Counted from the stretch's first letter, positions 17,986 to 27,940 are shown. The stretch: 64,000 bases of DNA from Bacteroidales bacterium (GCA_017427985.1 JAFRRS010000004.1:248001-312000), one strand, 5' to 3'. A program made the numbers and translations. The notes: a model not told the origin generated them from the letters alone.

Positions 17986-18058
<73 letters not shown>

Positions 18059-19990
18059 CTAAATCTTCTTGTCAAGAATTTGATAGACTGAGTTATTTGA
18101 CTTAAACTCAGGCACAATAACTTTCATTTGTTTCACAATGTCGAAGTCATTGCATGTCGGGAGTATCTCCAAAAGCTTGGCAATTTCATTGTCGACTTCC
18201 TCTTGGGTGTACTCGCGCACTTTAGCGTGCATGATTTTCGGATGCTCGGTCGGCATAGTGTTTTCTTTTGTTGCAAGAAGTTCCTCGTACAACTTTTCAC
18301 CCGGACGCAATCCGGTAATCTCAATCTGGACATCTGGCATGTGCGAAAGCTTTATCATCTTGCTTGCAAGGTCGTAAATCTTGACAGGTTTGCCCATGTC
18401 GAACACGAAGATGTCGCCGTCGCCGCCAATAGCGCCTGCCTCAAGCACGAGACTGCACGCTTCAGGTATCGTCATGAAGTAACGAATGATGTTGCGGTCG
18501 GTGACAGTGAGAGGTCCGCCGTGTGCCAACTGCTTCTTAAACAATGGGATAACGGAACCGTTTGAGCCAAGCACGTTACCAAATCGTGTCGTGACGAACT
18601 TGGTGTTGCTCTTGCGACTTTGGGTGTAAATCTCTGCGATACGTTTTGTGGCTCCCATCACGTTGGTCGGGTTGACAGCCTTGTCCGTAGAAATCATGAC
18701 GAACTTCTCAACGCCATATTTTACTGACAAATCAGCCACAATCTTGGTTCCGAACACGTTGACAAACACAGCTTCGTAAGGGAAACTTTCCATCAATGGG
18801 ACGTGTTTGTAGGCAGCAGCGTGATATATTATCTGAGGCTGGTATTTTTCAAATACCTCGGTCATCTTGTTGATATCCTTGACGTTACCGACGACAAACT
18901 CTTTCGGGACAGGAATATGTTTGTATGGCGCCTCGTTGTTCAACTCAAACTGCAAATCATACATTGGCGACTCAGCTTGGTCGAACATTATCAAGCACTT
19001 AGGATTGTGCTGCAACACTTGACGGCAAATCTCGCTACCAATGGAACCTGCAGCGCCAGTCACCATCACGACCTTGCCTTCAAGCTCGTGTTTCACATTT
19101 TCCTTGCCCAAAACTATAGGTTCCCTTTCAAGCAAATCTTCAATCTTAATATCTTGAATCTGATTGAAATTCAATTGGTTGCCGTTAATCCATGAATCGA
19201 CGTGCGGCACTGATTTCACACTCACTCCAAGGTCGATGAGTCGGTTGATAATCTCGTTACGTTTATCGATATTCAAACTTGGCATTGCAAGAATAATCAT
19301 ATCGACACTGTATCTGTTGATGAAATCTTTGTTGAGCGCGACTTCAGGCTTGCGGATTTTCACTCCGTTGATGGATTTTCCAATTTTTGAATTCGAGTCA
19401 TCGACGAAAGATACGATGTTGTATTGCGTTGAAGTGTCCTGATACAGAGCGTTTTGTGTAATAGGACCCGCGTCACCTGCACCATAAATGATAATGTTGA
19501 TTTTATTCGGTTGCGGACGCAGATACTCATTGTAAATACGACGGATAACAAGTCGTCCGAAGACCAGGAAAACCAGCGTTACAATACATGTCAGAAATAT
19601 TGAAAGATAATTCAGGAAACAAATGCTCAAAAATTGCAATCCTTCAAAATGGGTAATCAGATATCTGCAAATACAAAGAGCAAAAAACACCCAGATGGCA
19701 GCTCTTGAAATGCGCTCGATGTCTTTAAAACCGGTATATCTGACAAGTCCTTTGTATGAGCCAGTTATCAGGAATCCGATGATGAAAAATAATAAAACGG
19801 AGACTGATCCTTCAAAAAAGGCTTCAATACTGTCTTTTGGGTATTCAGGATAATAGCCGACAAACGGAACGAATGATATTGCAGCTATTACGATAAAAAT
19901 GTCAAAAGCAAGGACGTAAATCCTCGATAATGAACCGGAATTTCTTTTGCCAAAGAATAATTTCGCAATATTCGTTAAAAACTTCTTCAT
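18059..19990 (-). CDS. CapD/FlaA1-type nucleotide-sugar 4,6-dehydratase, membrane form
   Basis: The product is 643 residues. Four or five N-terminal membrane helices occupy residues about 20-150. A first Rossmann domain follows (IYGAGDAG, about 168-175), then the catalytic SDR domain with VTGAAGSIGSEICRQ (around 315). The active-site region is STDKAVNPTNVMGATKR, with Met where classical SDRs have Tyr, as in PglF/WbpM/CapD enzymes. These convert UDP-GlcNAc to the 4-keto-6-deoxy sugar, the first step to QuiNAc, FucNAc or bacillosamine. Its stop abuts tRNA-Thr. It lies at the 3' end of the nucleotide-sugar arm, 24 bp after the GDP-mannose gene. Confidence 0.88.
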   Translation of the reverse strand: MKKFLTNIAKLFFGKRNSGSLSRIYVLAFDIFIVIAAISFVPFVGYYPEYPKDSIEAFFEGSVSVLLFFIIGFLITGSYKGLVRYTGFKDIERISRAAIWVFFALCICRYLITHFEGLQFLSICFLNYLSIFLTCIVTLVFLVFGRLVIRRIYNEYLRPQPNKINIIIYGAGDAGPITQNALYQDTSTQYNIVSFVDDSNSKIGKSINGVKIRKPEVALNKDFINRYSVDMIILAMPSLNIDKRNEIINRLIDLGVSVKSVPHVDSWINGNQLNFNQIQDIKIEDLLEREPIVLGKENVKHELEGKVVMVTGAAGSIGSEICRQVLQHNPKCLIMFDQAESPMYDLQFELNNEAPYKHIPVPKEFVVGNVKDINKMTEVFEKYQPQIIYHAAAYKHVPLMESFPYEAVFVNVFGTKIVADLSVKYGVEKFVMISTDKAVNPTNVMGATKRIAEIYTQSRKSNTKFVTTRFGNVLGSNGSVIPLFKKQLAHGGPLTVTDRNIIRYFMTIPEACSLVLEAGAIGGDGDIFVFDMGKPVKIYDLASKMIKLSHMPDVQIEITGLRPGEKLYEELLATKENTMPTEHPKIMHAKVREYTQEEVDNEIAKLLEILPTCNDFDIVKQMKVIVPEFKSNNSVYQILDKKI

Positions 19991-20014
19991 AATACAAAGA
20001 TTTATTTCAAAAAA

Positions 20015-21076
20015 CTATTTTTGCCATTCTTTAATCAGTTGTTCGTCTTGCATTTTACAAATGAGAAGACAGTTGTTGTCGTCCACAACTATATAATTAT
20101 CAAGACCTTGTACTATCACTTTCTTTCTTCCGTATGAACGCACGACGCAGTTTTTGCTGTCAACCATCTGGATGTTTTCACCGATGATGGCGTTTTTATT
20201 CCCGTCGTAAGGGATATGAGTGTAAAGGCTTCCCCATGTGCCGATGTCGCTCCATCCGAAACTTGCAGGATATACGAAAACGTCTTTAGATTTTTCCATC
20301 ACCGCATAGTCGATGCTGATATTCGGGCATGTCGGGAAGAGTTCGTCAATGACATTTTGCTCGTCATTTTTATAGAAATGCGGCTCGATTTTGTCGAAAA
20401 CAGCTGCCAAATCAGGCACGAGTTTCGCGATAGTGTCGACAACCATCTTAACATTCCAGATGAAGATGCCCGCGTTCCAGTAATAACCGCCGTCTGCAAG
20501 ATATTTTTGGGCTGTTTCAATGTTCGGTTTCTCCTTGAAAGCGTCCACTTTCTGGATTTTTTCCTTTGAATTTGCGTCGACAGCTTTGATGTAGCCGTAG
20601 CCTGTTTCCGGACGTGTCGGCATCATTCCGAGAGTAACAATTACATCGTTATTCTTAGTGTATTCAAGAGATTCTTTTATCACCTCTTGGAAATGCGGCA
20701 CGTCAAGCACGAGATGGTCGGCGGGGGAGAACACGAGGTTTGCATCGGGATATTTGGCGTAAATCTTGCGGCTCACGTACTCGATGCAAGGTGCCGTGTT
20801 GCGCATGCAAGGCTCCATAAGTATCTGTGCGTCAGGTATTTGTGCTAGCTGCTCCTTTACAATGTCTTTGTATTTTTTCGAGGTGACAATCCACACATGG
20901 TCAGGCTCGATGATACCTGCAAAACGCTCAACGGTAAGTTGAATCATGGTCTTGCCGACACCCATCACATCAATAAACTGCTTCGGCTTTTCCGGAATCG
21001 ACATCGGCCAAAAACGCGACCCGACTCCACCTGCCATTATTATTAGATGATTGTTGTTCATATTATTCATTATCAT
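20015..21076 (-). CDS. manC: Mannose-1-phosphate guanylyltransferase
   Basis: This protein of up to 353 residues makes GDP-mannose from mannose-1-phosphate and GTP. The pyrophosphorylase signature MAGGVGSRFWPMS is near the N-terminus, FSPADHLV around residue 115, and ETGYGYIKA and FKEKPNIETAQKYL follow. The isomerase domain of bifunctional ManC is absent. The first ATG (21076) overlaps the upstream stop by one base (TAATG); ATGs at 21070 and 21061 are also possible. GDP-mannose may feed the polymer directly or serve as a precursor of de novo GDP-fucose, though gmd and fcl are not in view. Confidence 0.92.
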   Translation of the reverse strand: MIMNNMNNNHLIIMAGGVGSRFWPMSIPEKPKQFIDVMGVGKTMIQLTVERFAGIIEPDHVWIVTSKKYKDIVKEQLAQIPDAQILMEPCMRNTAPCIEYVSRKIYAKYPDANLVFSPADHLVLDVPHFQEVIKESLEYTKNNDVIVTLGMMPTRPETGYGYIKAVDANSKEKIQKVDAFKEKPNIETAQKYLADGGYYWNAGIFIWNVKMVVDTIAKLVPDLAAVFDKIEPHFYKNDEQNVIDELFPTCPNISIDYAVMEKSKDVFVYPASFGWSDIGTWGSLYTHIPYDGNKNAIIGENIQMVDSKNCVVRSYGRKKVIVQGLDNYIVVDDNNCLLICKMQDEQLIKEWQK

Positions 21077-22338
21077 TATAATCTTCCGTCAATTATGTCT
21101 CTGTCCAAAAATCCTTTCACGTCATAAATCACGCCGCCGTTTTTCACTAACGATTTTATGTCGAGTTTCAGGAATTCTTTATGTGAAACAGCTAAAATCA
21201 CGGCATCGAAATTATTGTCACTCAATGTGTTGGTTATTTCAACATCATATTCTTCCTTGACTTTTTCAGGCTTTGCCCAAGGGTCGAAAATGGTGATATC
21301 GTCGGTGTATTCTTTTAAGGTGTGATAAATGTCGATGACCTTGGTATTTCTGATATCTGGGCAGTTTTCCTTGAATGTCACGCCGAGAATGAGGATTTTG
21401 GAGTCTTTCACCATCACGCCCTTCTTGTTCATGAGTTTGATGGTTTGGTTTGCCACGTAATTGCCCATGCTGTCATTAAGTCTTCTCGCTGCTGACATGA
21501 CTCTTGGGAACACGCCGAAAACCTCGGCTTTTTCAATCAAATAATATGGATCGACGCTGATGCAATGTCCACCCACCAAGCCAGGACTGAGTTTTATGAA
21601 GTTCCATTTGCTTGATGCTGCCTCGATAACGTCGTGCGAGTCGATTCCCATGGCGTTGAAAATCTTCGCCAGCTCGTTCATGAAAGCGATGTTCACGTCA
21701 CGCTGTGAGTTTTCAATGATTTTTGATGCCTCCGCAACACGAATTGATGGTGCCTTGTGCGTGCCGTTGACCAGAACCGAGTTGTACAAATCATCAACAA
21801 AATCAGCTATTTCCGGTGTTGAGCCCGAGGTCACTTTCTTGATTTTCTCAACGGTATGTTCCTTGTCGCCAGGATTGATTCTTTCTGGCGAATATCCTGC
21901 AAAGAAATCGACGTTGAACTTCAGTCCGCTGACGCGCTCCACCACAGGGATGCACTCCTCTTCGGTGACGCCAGGATATACTGTGGATTCGTAAATCACC
22001 ACGTCGCCTTTTGAGATGACCTTTCCCACAGTCTCCGACGCTCCCCAAAGCGGTTTCAGGTCGGGGTGGTTGTTAGCGTCGACAGGCGTTGGCACTGCTA
22101 CGATGTAAACGTTGCAATCCGTAATGTCTTCAAGCTTTGTGGTGCATTTGAAACCATTTTTTATCGCTTCCTGAAGCAGCTCGTCGCTCACTTCCAACGT
22201 TCCGTCGTGCCCAGTCATCAACGCATCGACACGTTTTTGGCTCATGTCGAAGCCGACAGTAGGATATTTCGTCGAGAACAGCCTTGCAAGTGGCAGCCCG
22301 ACGTATCCCAAGCCGATTACACAAATTTTACTTTTCAT
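21076..22338 (-). CDS. UDP-N-acetylhexosamine 6-dehydrogenase (WbpA/WbpO/TviB type)
   Basis: This 420-residue NAD-dependent dehydrogenase oxidises C6 of a UDP-sugar to the acid. It has GLGYVGLPLARLFS at residues 9-22, VGGHCISVDPYYL with the catalytic Cys, and LGVTFKENCPDIRNTK. The N-terminal style (VGFDMSQKRVDALMTGHDGTLEV) and ITSGS-like segments match the TviB/WbpO/WbpA group acting on UDP-GlcNAc or UDP-GalNAc rather than UDP-glucose dehydrogenase. The nearby WbpB- and WbpD-like genes favour UDP-GlcNAcA. It overlaps the end of galE by 11 bp. Confidence 0.88.
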   Translation of the reverse strand: MKSKICVIGLGYVGLPLARLFSTKYPTVGFDMSQKRVDALMTGHDGTLEVSDELLQEAIKNGFKCTTKLEDITDCNVYIVAVPTPVDANNHPDLKPLWGASETVGKVISKGDVVIYESTVYPGVTEEECIPVVERVSGLKFNVDFFAGYSPERINPGDKEHTVEKIKKVTSGSTPEIADFVDDLYNSVLVNGTHKAPSIRVAEASKIIENSQRDVNIAFMNELAKIFNAMGIDSHDVIEAASSKWNFIKLSPGLVGGHCISVDPYYLIEKAEVFGVFPRVMSAARRLNDSMGNYVANQTIKLMNKKGVMVKDSKILILGVTFKENCPDIRNTKVIDIYHTLKEYTDDITIFDPWAKPEKVKEEYDVEITNTLSDNNFDAVILAVSHKEFLKLDIKSLVKNGGVIYDVKGFLDRDIIDGRL

Positions 22339-23380
22339 CTAATTTAAAACAAGTTTTTCCTTCACGATAGGCTTTTTCCCATTCCCATGCGCTGCGTGTC
22401 ATGTCGTCGAGGGTGCGCTCGGCTTTCCATCCCAACTCTTTATTGGTATAAGTCGGGTCAGCCCAGATTTTCACGATGTCGCCGGCTCTTCTTCCAACGA
22501 TTTCGTATTTCAGCTTGATATTATTGCTTCTCTCGAACGATTTTATGATGTCGAGAACAGAATAACCCGTGCCTGTTCCAACGTTGAACACCTCAAACGG
22601 AGACTTCATCTTGCCTTGAATCATGCGTTCGACAGCTTTCACATGGGCTTTTGCCAAATCCATAATATGGATGTAGTCACGGATTGGAGTTCCGTCAGGA
22701 GTGTCGTAGTCGTTGCCGAACACTCTCAGGAACGGACGGATGCCATAAGCCGTCTGCGTGACGTAAGGCATCAAATTTGCAGGTACTCCGAATGGCAACT
22801 CACCGAGTTTTGCACTCTCGTGTGCCCCGACAGGGTTGAAGTAACGTAACGCGATGGCATTCAATCCTTTATAAGCCACGATGCAGTCTTGCATTATCTC
22901 TTCTGCAATCTGTTTTGTGTTTCCGTAAGGGCATTCTGCTTTCTTGATTGGCGCTTTTTCTGAAATCGGCAGATTTTCAGGGTCAGGCTCGCCGTAAACA
23001 GTGCATGAAGAAGAGAAGACAAGGTTTTCAACGCCGTATTTGTTCATCGATTCGAGTATGTTCATCAACGAATCGAGGTTGTTGCGATAGTATTTCAACG
23101 GTTGCTCAACCGACTCGCCCACAGCTTTGTGCGCTGCAAAATGTATCACGCCTTTGATGTCCTGATGACGACTGAAAAAATCGTCGACTTTTGCTCTGTC
23201 TGCGAGGTCAAACTGCTCGAACTCGGGGCGTTTGCCTGTTATCGAAGCTATTGCGTCAAGTGCCTCGATTCTTGAATTAAACAATGCGTCCACGATGATG
23301 ACGTCGTAGCCCTGCTGCTGTAATTCTACTGTTGTGTGGGAACCTATAAAACCTGTTCCGCCGGTGACTAATATCTTCAT
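22328..23380 (-). CDS. galE: UDP-glucose 4-epimerase
   Basis: The product is 350 residues from the ATG MKILVTGGTGFIGSH; a start 12 bp further up exists but overlaps the previous gene. The NAD motif is TGGTGFIGSH, the catalytic region is SSSCTVYGEP and the YxxxK motif is YGNTK. The C-terminus DDMTRSAWEWEKAYR is typical of GalE. It interconverts UDP-glucose and UDP-galactose, possibly also the N-acetyl forms. It sits 2 bp after the WbpB-like gene. Confidence 0.9.
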   Translation of the reverse strand: MKILVTGGTGFIGSHTTVELQQQGYDVIIVDALFNSRIEALDAIASITGKRPEFEQFDLADRAKVDDFFSRHQDIKGVIHFAAHKAVGESVEQPLKYYRNNLDSLMNILESMNKYGVENLVFSSSCTVYGEPDPENLPISEKAPIKKAECPYGNTKQIAEEIMQDCIVAYKGLNAIALRYFNPVGAHESAKLGELPFGVPANLMPYVTQTAYGIRPFLRVFGNDYDTPDGTPIRDYIHIMDLAKAHVKAVERMIQGKMKSPFEVFNVGTGTGYSVLDIIKSFERSNNIKLKYEIVGRRAGDIVKIWADPTYTNKELGWKAERTLDDMTRSAWEWEKAYREGKTCFKLDEK

Positions 23381-23382
23381 AA

Positions 23383-24351
23383 TTACCTCCATCCGAAAGG
23401 GTGTTCTGACAATGGCAGTTTCGCCAACGGATGGTAGTCGCCAACCAATCCAATCGGCTTTGCGTTTCTAATTTCATATACTATCTCTATGCAGTTTCTT
23501 GCTTCAGAAATCCTGAATCCTTCGCCTGCAAGGATTTTTTCATAACTCTTCGTGTGCAGTTCTGTGAATCCGGCGCTGAACTCAAACTCAGAACTGTCAA
23601 TCATGATAGTGCGATAGGTCTTTTTCTCGCCTTGCACTGCATTTTCCGGAAGGGTGTCAGCGTTGATACTCAGGAAGTAACGTACTCTTGCCTTTGGCAT
23701 CTCGAGGTAACCTGCCACGCGGTCGTGTGTAGAGATGTGCACCACGTTTTTTGTCACTGGACCGAAAATCCACGAAAGCATGTCATAGAAATGTATGCCG
23801 ATGTTGGTGGCGATGCCGCCGCTCTTGTTCTCGTTGCCTTTCCAAGAAGTGTAGTACCAGTTGCCTCTCGCGGTGATATATGTCAAGTCGACATCGTAAA
23901 TCTTGTCTTTCGGACCTTCATCGATTTTCTTTTTCAATGCAACAATAGAATCGTGAAGGCGGAGCTGCAAAATCGTATATGCCTTATGCCCTGTGCTTTG
24001 CTCCACTTTTTCCAACGCGTCGATATTCCAAGGGTTCAAAACGACAGGCTTCTCGCAAATAACATCGGCACCGAGACGCAGACCGTAACGTGTGTGCGCG
24101 TCGTGCAAATAGTTTGGTGTACAGACAGTTACGAAATCAATATTAGTGCCACGCTCAATCAAACGGGTATTATGACGGTCAAACAGTTCCTGTTCGGTGA
24201 AAAACGCCGCATTTGGAAAATAGCTGTCCATGATTCCCACCGAATCGCTCTTGTCGTAGGCGGAAACCATGATGTTTCCAGTGTCTTTTATCGCTTTCAG
24301 ATGCCTCGGCGCAATATATCCTCCAACTCCAATAATCGCAAAATTCTTCAT
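23383..24351 (-). CDS. WbpB/WlbA-like UDP-GlcNAc-uronate 3-dehydrogenase (Gfo/Idh/MocA)
   Basis: This 322-residue NAD-dependent oxidoreductase starts MKNFAIIGVGGYIAPRHLKAI, then GIMDSYFPNAAFFTEQE, TVCTPNYLHDAHTRYGL and the signature CEKPVVLNPWN. This matches closely what I know of WlbA/WbpB, which oxidises C3 of UDP-GlcNAcA for later amination. The substrate is inferred from these matches and from the WbpD-like gene 11 bp upstream. The aminotransferase that would act next (WbpE/WlbC) is not in the window. Confidence 0.85.
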   Translation of the reverse strand: MKNFAIIGVGGYIAPRHLKAIKDTGNIMVSAYDKSDSVGIMDSYFPNAAFFTEQELFDRHNTRLIERGTNIDFVTVCTPNYLHDAHTRYGLRLGADVICEKPVVLNPWNIDALEKVEQSTGHKAYTILQLRLHDSIVALKKKIDEGPKDKIYDVDLTYITARGNWYYTSWKGNENKSGGIATNIGIHFYDMLSWIFGPVTKNVVHISTHDRVAGYLEMPKARVRYFLSINADTLPENAVQGEKKTYRTIMIDSSEFEFSAGFTELHTKSYEKILAGEGFRISEARNCIEIVYEIRNAKPIGLVGDYHPLAKLPLSEHPFGWR

Positions 24352-24360
24352 ATAAAATAT

Positions 24361-24388
24361 ATTTAGATGCGATGAATCGCATCTCTAC
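24361..24388. repeat. Palindromic element at the 3' end of the wbpD-like gene
   Basis: Arms AGATGCGAT and ATCGCATCT around GA (24365-24384), with CTAC following: a GTAGAGATGCGAT variant of the family. On the minus strand it encodes RDAIHRI and the TAA stop. Confidence 0.7.
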
Positions 24389-24920
24389 CTGTTTCAAATT
24401 CGTATTTTCTACCACAATCGCATTTTAGGTTTGCACCTAACTTCTTTCCACACTCACAAACCCAACCAATCTGTCGTGCCGGCACTCCTGCCATCAGGGC
24501 GTAATCTTTCACGTCTTTGGTGACGACGGCGCCAGCCGCTATCAATGCGCTCTTTCCTACGGTGTGTCCGCAAACAACGGTGCAGTTGGCACCCAGCGAC
24601 GCACCTTCCTTTATTAATGTCTTGGCATAAACGCCGTGCACCGGAAAGAGCGTGCGTGGTGTCACGACGTTCGTAAACACACAGCTCGGACCGCAAAACA
24701 CGTTGTCTTCAATCTCCACGCCCTCATACACCGACACGTTGTTCTGAATCCTAACGCCGTTTCCTATCTTTACATTGTTTCCGATATTGACATTTTGCCC
24801 CAAGGAGCAGTTTTCTCCTATCACCGCACCTTTTTGTATATGGCAGAAATGCCAGATTTTGGTGCCGTCGCCAACGACGGCACCTTCATCTACATAACTC
24901 GATTCGTGTTTGAAAAACAT
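24363..24920 (-). CDS. WbpD/WlbB-like N-acetyltransferase (left-handed beta-helix)
   Basis: The product is 185 residues of hexapeptide repeats ([34 protein letters not shown]), a loop [15 protein letters not shown], then [21 protein letters not shown] and [18 protein letters not shown]. This is the pattern of WbpD/WlbB, which acetylates the 3-amino group of UDP-GlcNAc3NA with acetyl-CoA. The tail has extra Cys ([15 protein letters not shown]). The last residues GRDAIHRI and the stop are written by a palindromic element (24361-24388). It shares one base with the nagB stop. Confidence 0.85.
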   Translation of the reverse strand: MFFKHESSYVDEGAVVGDGTKIWHFCHIQKGAVIGENCSLGQNVNIGNNVKIGNGVRIQNNVSVYEGVEIEDNVFCGPSCVFTNVVTPRTLFPVHGVYAKTLIKEGASLGANCTVVCGHTVGKSALIAAGAVVTKDVKDYALMAGVPARQIGWVCECGKKLGANLKCDCGRKYEFETGRDAIHRI

Positions 24921-25711
24921 TACAGGTTCGCTTTTTCAATGTCTTTGAAATAGTTCACTGTTCCGACTTTCATCTCTTCTGTCGCAGCGTCGTCGCACAC
25001 GATGATGCCTTTCGGATGCATCTGTAATGCGCTCACGGTGCAGAGATGGCAAACACTTCCTTCAATCGCCTGTGCCAGGGCGCGAGCCTTGTTGTGTCCG
25101 TTGGCAAGAATCATAACTTCCTGCGAGTCCATAACAGTGCCGACGCCGACTGTCAAAGCTGTCTTCGGCACCTTATTAATATCGTTTTCGAAGAAACGTG
25201 AGTTGGCGATGATGGTATCTGTCGTCAACGATTTTACTCTTGTGCGTGATGTCAGTGATGAACCAGGCTCGTTGAACGCGATATGGCCGTCAGGACCGAT
25301 GCCGCCCATAAACAGGTGGATTCCGCCGTAGCTCTTGATTTTTGCCTCGTAACGTGCACATTCTGCTTCAAGGTCTTCAGCGTTTCCGTTGAGGATGTTC
25401 ACGTTGTCCTTGTTGATGTCGATGTGGCTGAAGAAGTTGTTCCACATGAATGAATGGTAGCTCTCAGGATGGTTTTCCGGAATCTTCACATATTCGTCCA
25501 TGTTGAATGTCACCACGTTTTTGAATGACACTTTTCCGGCTTTGTAAGCCTCGATGAGGCATTTATATGTTCCGATTGGTGTTGAACCTGTTGGCAATCC
25601 GAGGATGAAAGGCTTCTCTGCCGTCGGTTTGAATTCATTTATTCTGCGGACGATGTGATTTGCCGCCCACTGTGACATTTTTTCATAATTAGGTTCAATA
25701 ATTACTCTCAT
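24920..25711 (-). CDS. nagB: Glucosamine-6-phosphate deaminase
   Basis: This 263-residue enzyme converts GlcN6P to fructose-6-phosphate and ammonia. The marks are [66 protein letters not shown] and SRTRVKSLT. It acts in the cytoplasm. Its place inside a UDP-amino-sugar gene set suggests a role in balancing hexosamine supply. It lies 21 bp after the DUF4954 gene and shares one base with the acetyltransferase. Confidence 0.95.
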   Translation of the reverse strand: MRVIIEPNYEKMSQWAANHIVRRINEFKPTAEKPFILGLPTGSTPIGTYKCLIEAYKAGKVSFKNVVTFNMDEYVKIPENHPESYHSFMWNNFFSHIDINKDNVNILNGNAEDLEAECARYEAKIKSYGGIHLFMGGIGPDGHIAFNEPGSSLTSRTRVKSLTTDTIIANSRFFENDINKVPKTALTVGVGTVMDSQEVMILANGHNKARALAQAIEGSVCHLCTVSALQMHPKGIIVCDDAATEEMKVGTVNYFKDIEKANL

Positions 25712-25732
25712 AATTCTTAAATTTATAGGTTG

Positions 25733-27940
25733 TCATTTAATTAATTCTCTTGCGTCAGCGATGTATTTAAATCCCTGCTCTGTTTCTTTTCTAATTTGTT
25801 TAACGAAGCTGTTGTCTTCGAGTTTTCCATTCACGGCGTCACGCTCTTCAATGCAGCGGAATGTAGAGTTGCGGATGACGTTTTCGTAGTCTTTCTTCCT
25901 TGACTCGTAGACTTGGTCGCAGACGTATTGCAGAATCTTTTCGCCTCTGTTGAGTGCGTCCGCGAAGATTTCTTTTGTAAGGGCAGGACACTTGTCATAG
26001 ACGAATCTCAATGCCTGATAGCAGTGTAACAGCTTGTCTTTCTGATATTTATCCCACAATTCGTTGTAGCGTCCGTGGATGTCGTCCCAACTGTCGAGCG
26101 TACCGTTGCAGATGTCGTCGATGAGTTTTTCGAGGTCGTCTTCTGTCACGAGCTGGCCGCCGAGGTTAATCCATTCGCGCTGACGAACGTTGGTAAGATG
26201 CACGCACATCTGTTCGAAAGTCTCTTTCGGATGAATCTCCAGATAATGAACGAGGTTTTTCACTGCATAATAGATAATCATGTCCTCGTAGGCGTGATAA
26301 GCCTCGTAAGGTTTTAGAATCACCACTTTACGATGTGATTTTTCCATTTCTTCGCCCAAAACCTCAAGACCTTTCACAGCGGATTTGTCGCCATTGAGCA
26401 GCTTGTGTCCGAGTTCGCGCAAGGCGTAGTATTCCTGTTCTGGATTTTCGCCCTTTGAGCGCAGATAAGCCTTGGCTGTCCACACCTCAAGGAGTTTGCG
26501 TCCGGCGATGACTTCTTCCATGGTGTCTGGAGCAAATGTCTCGAATTCAATGTTCTGGATGCGGCGTTTGCGCTTGTCACGTTTCTGGTATTTTGAAGTG
26601 TTACGTGCGATGGCGTACATGTTGTACATCCACCAGTAAGCCGGCATCACCTCGAGTTGGTCTTTCGCTATGTTGTTGTTTACCAATGCAAAAGGCAGTT
26701 TTATGTTCATCTCGTTCGGGTAATCGGCTTTTGAAAGCAGTGAGAACGACGCGAACTTCGACGAGTGTTTGACGCTGGTGCAGAGACCTGGCCAGAAACC
26801 GCGTTTTGCCACGATTTCACCGTCTGTTGCACGGCTGTTGTGGTTGGAGCCGAGAGTTGCGCCTGCAGCCATGTTGCTCTGTCCCATCACGCAGGCTGCA
26901 ATGAGGAACGAGTTGTTGTGATGCTGCTCGTGAGCCGGGAAAATAAGGTTGTTCAACACCTCGCAGCATGAAATTGTCGAGTTGTCGCCCAAAACAGAAT
27001 AGATGACACGCGCTCCGTATTTCAGGTTGCAGTTGTCGCCGATGACGAAACGTGTTGCCACGACAGAGTAGAAGATATGACAGCCGTAGCCCACGATACC
27101 GTTTACCAAAATCACGCCTTCGCCAATCTGTGTCGGCTCTTCTTCCGAAGAATTGATGGTGATGTTTTTCAGTTTGTTAGCACCTTTGATATAGCAGCAA
27201 GGACCGATTTTTGCGTCTTTGATAATCCAAGAGTTCTTGATGACGCAGCCTTCACCTATTGTTCCGTAGTAGCCTCTGCGGCTGTCGAAAGACTTTTGTG
27301 TGATTTCAAAAAGTCTGTCCTGAAGCTTCTGAATATCAGTGTATTTTGCCCACAGATATGCGTCGGCGGTAATCATTCCGTCGAAAGGCAGCACTCTACG
27401 TCCGCCAGCCTCGTTCATAAGTTCGAGCCACACGCGCACGTCTTCCGGTTCGCCGTCTTTCAGGATTCCGTTTCCGAATTTCGAGTGGTCGGTGCATGAA
27501 ACCTCGTGGATGTTAAAGAGAATACAGCGGTCGCCGATGATGTAATTCGCGATATAATGCACGTCGTGAATCGCCACATAGTCGCCGATGTCACAAGAAA
27601 TGATGGTGCTGTCGGTGATTCCGCATGCCTGTTTCAAGTCATGATATTGAAGCACCACGTTTTTGATTGCTCCGATGCGCACCAAACCATAAAAACGGTT
27701 GTTTTTCACCAGGTTAGTGTCGAAATCATCGGTAACAAGGATGTCATCCCAGCTTGTGGCGGTGTTGCTGTTTTTCACGAGACGCTCAATCTCGTCTGAA
27801 CGCAGGTGCCGCCAGCCGTTTGCAGGTTTCTTGGCTTGTTGGTTCCTGAAAAAATACTCGTCCTGACCTTCCTGGAGGTATTTTTTCTCCACGAAGTCCT
27901 CGTATATTTTTTCGTATGGTATTAAAGTTACTTTGTCCAT
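25733..27940 (-). CDS. DUF4954 family protein with beta-helix core
   Basis: This 735-residue protein starts MDKVTLIPYEKIYEDFVEKKYL and matches the Bacteroidota DUF4954 family. Residues about 90-400 hold imperfect hexapeptide repeats (GDYVAIHDVHYIANYIIGDRCILF, IGEGCVIKNSWIIKDAKIGPCC, FVIGDNCNLKYGARVIYSVLGDNSTISC), as in left-handed beta-helix acyl- or nucleotidyl-transferases. The C-terminal 330 residues are mostly helical. No function is established that I know of. The link to nagB fits a sugar-phosphate role, but that is inference. No clear -7 box is seen upstream. Confidence 0.8.
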   Translation of the reverse strand: MDKVTLIPYEKIYEDFVEKKYLQEGQDEYFFRNQQAKKPANGWRHLRSDEIERLVKNSNTATSWDDILVTDDFDTNLVKNNRFYGLVRIGAIKNVVLQYHDLKQACGITDSTIISCDIGDYVAIHDVHYIANYIIGDRCILFNIHEVSCTDHSKFGNGILKDGEPEDVRVWLELMNEAGGRRVLPFDGMITADAYLWAKYTDIQKLQDRLFEITQKSFDSRRGYYGTIGEGCVIKNSWIIKDAKIGPCCYIKGANKLKNITINSSEEEPTQIGEGVILVNGIVGYGCHIFYSVVATRFVIGDNCNLKYGARVIYSVLGDNSTISCCEVLNNLIFPAHEQHHNNSFLIAACVMGQSNMAAGATLGSNHNSRATDGEIVAKRGFWPGLCTSVKHSSKFASFSLLSKADYPNEMNIKLPFALVNNNIAKDQLEVMPAYWWMYNMYAIARNTSKYQKRDKRKRRIQNIEFETFAPDTMEEVIAGRKLLEVWTAKAYLRSKGENPEQEYYALRELGHKLLNGDKSAVKGLEVLGEEMEKSHRKVVILKPYEAYHAYEDMIIYYAVKNLVHYLEIHPKETFEQMCVHLTNVRQREWINLGGQLVTEDDLEKLIDDICNGTLDSWDDIHGRYNELWDKYQKDKLLHCYQALRFVYDKCPALTKEIFADALNRGEKILQYVCDQVYESRKKDYENVIRNSTFRCIEERDAVNGKLEDNSFVKQIRKETEQGFKYIADARELIK

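Noticed and set aside
23431..24366. A 311-codon open frame on the plus strand, antisense to the whole WbpB-like gene
   Set aside because: The minus strand encodes a well-conserved oxidoreductase over the same bases; the plus-strand product has no recognisable motif and is a mirror effect of codon use.
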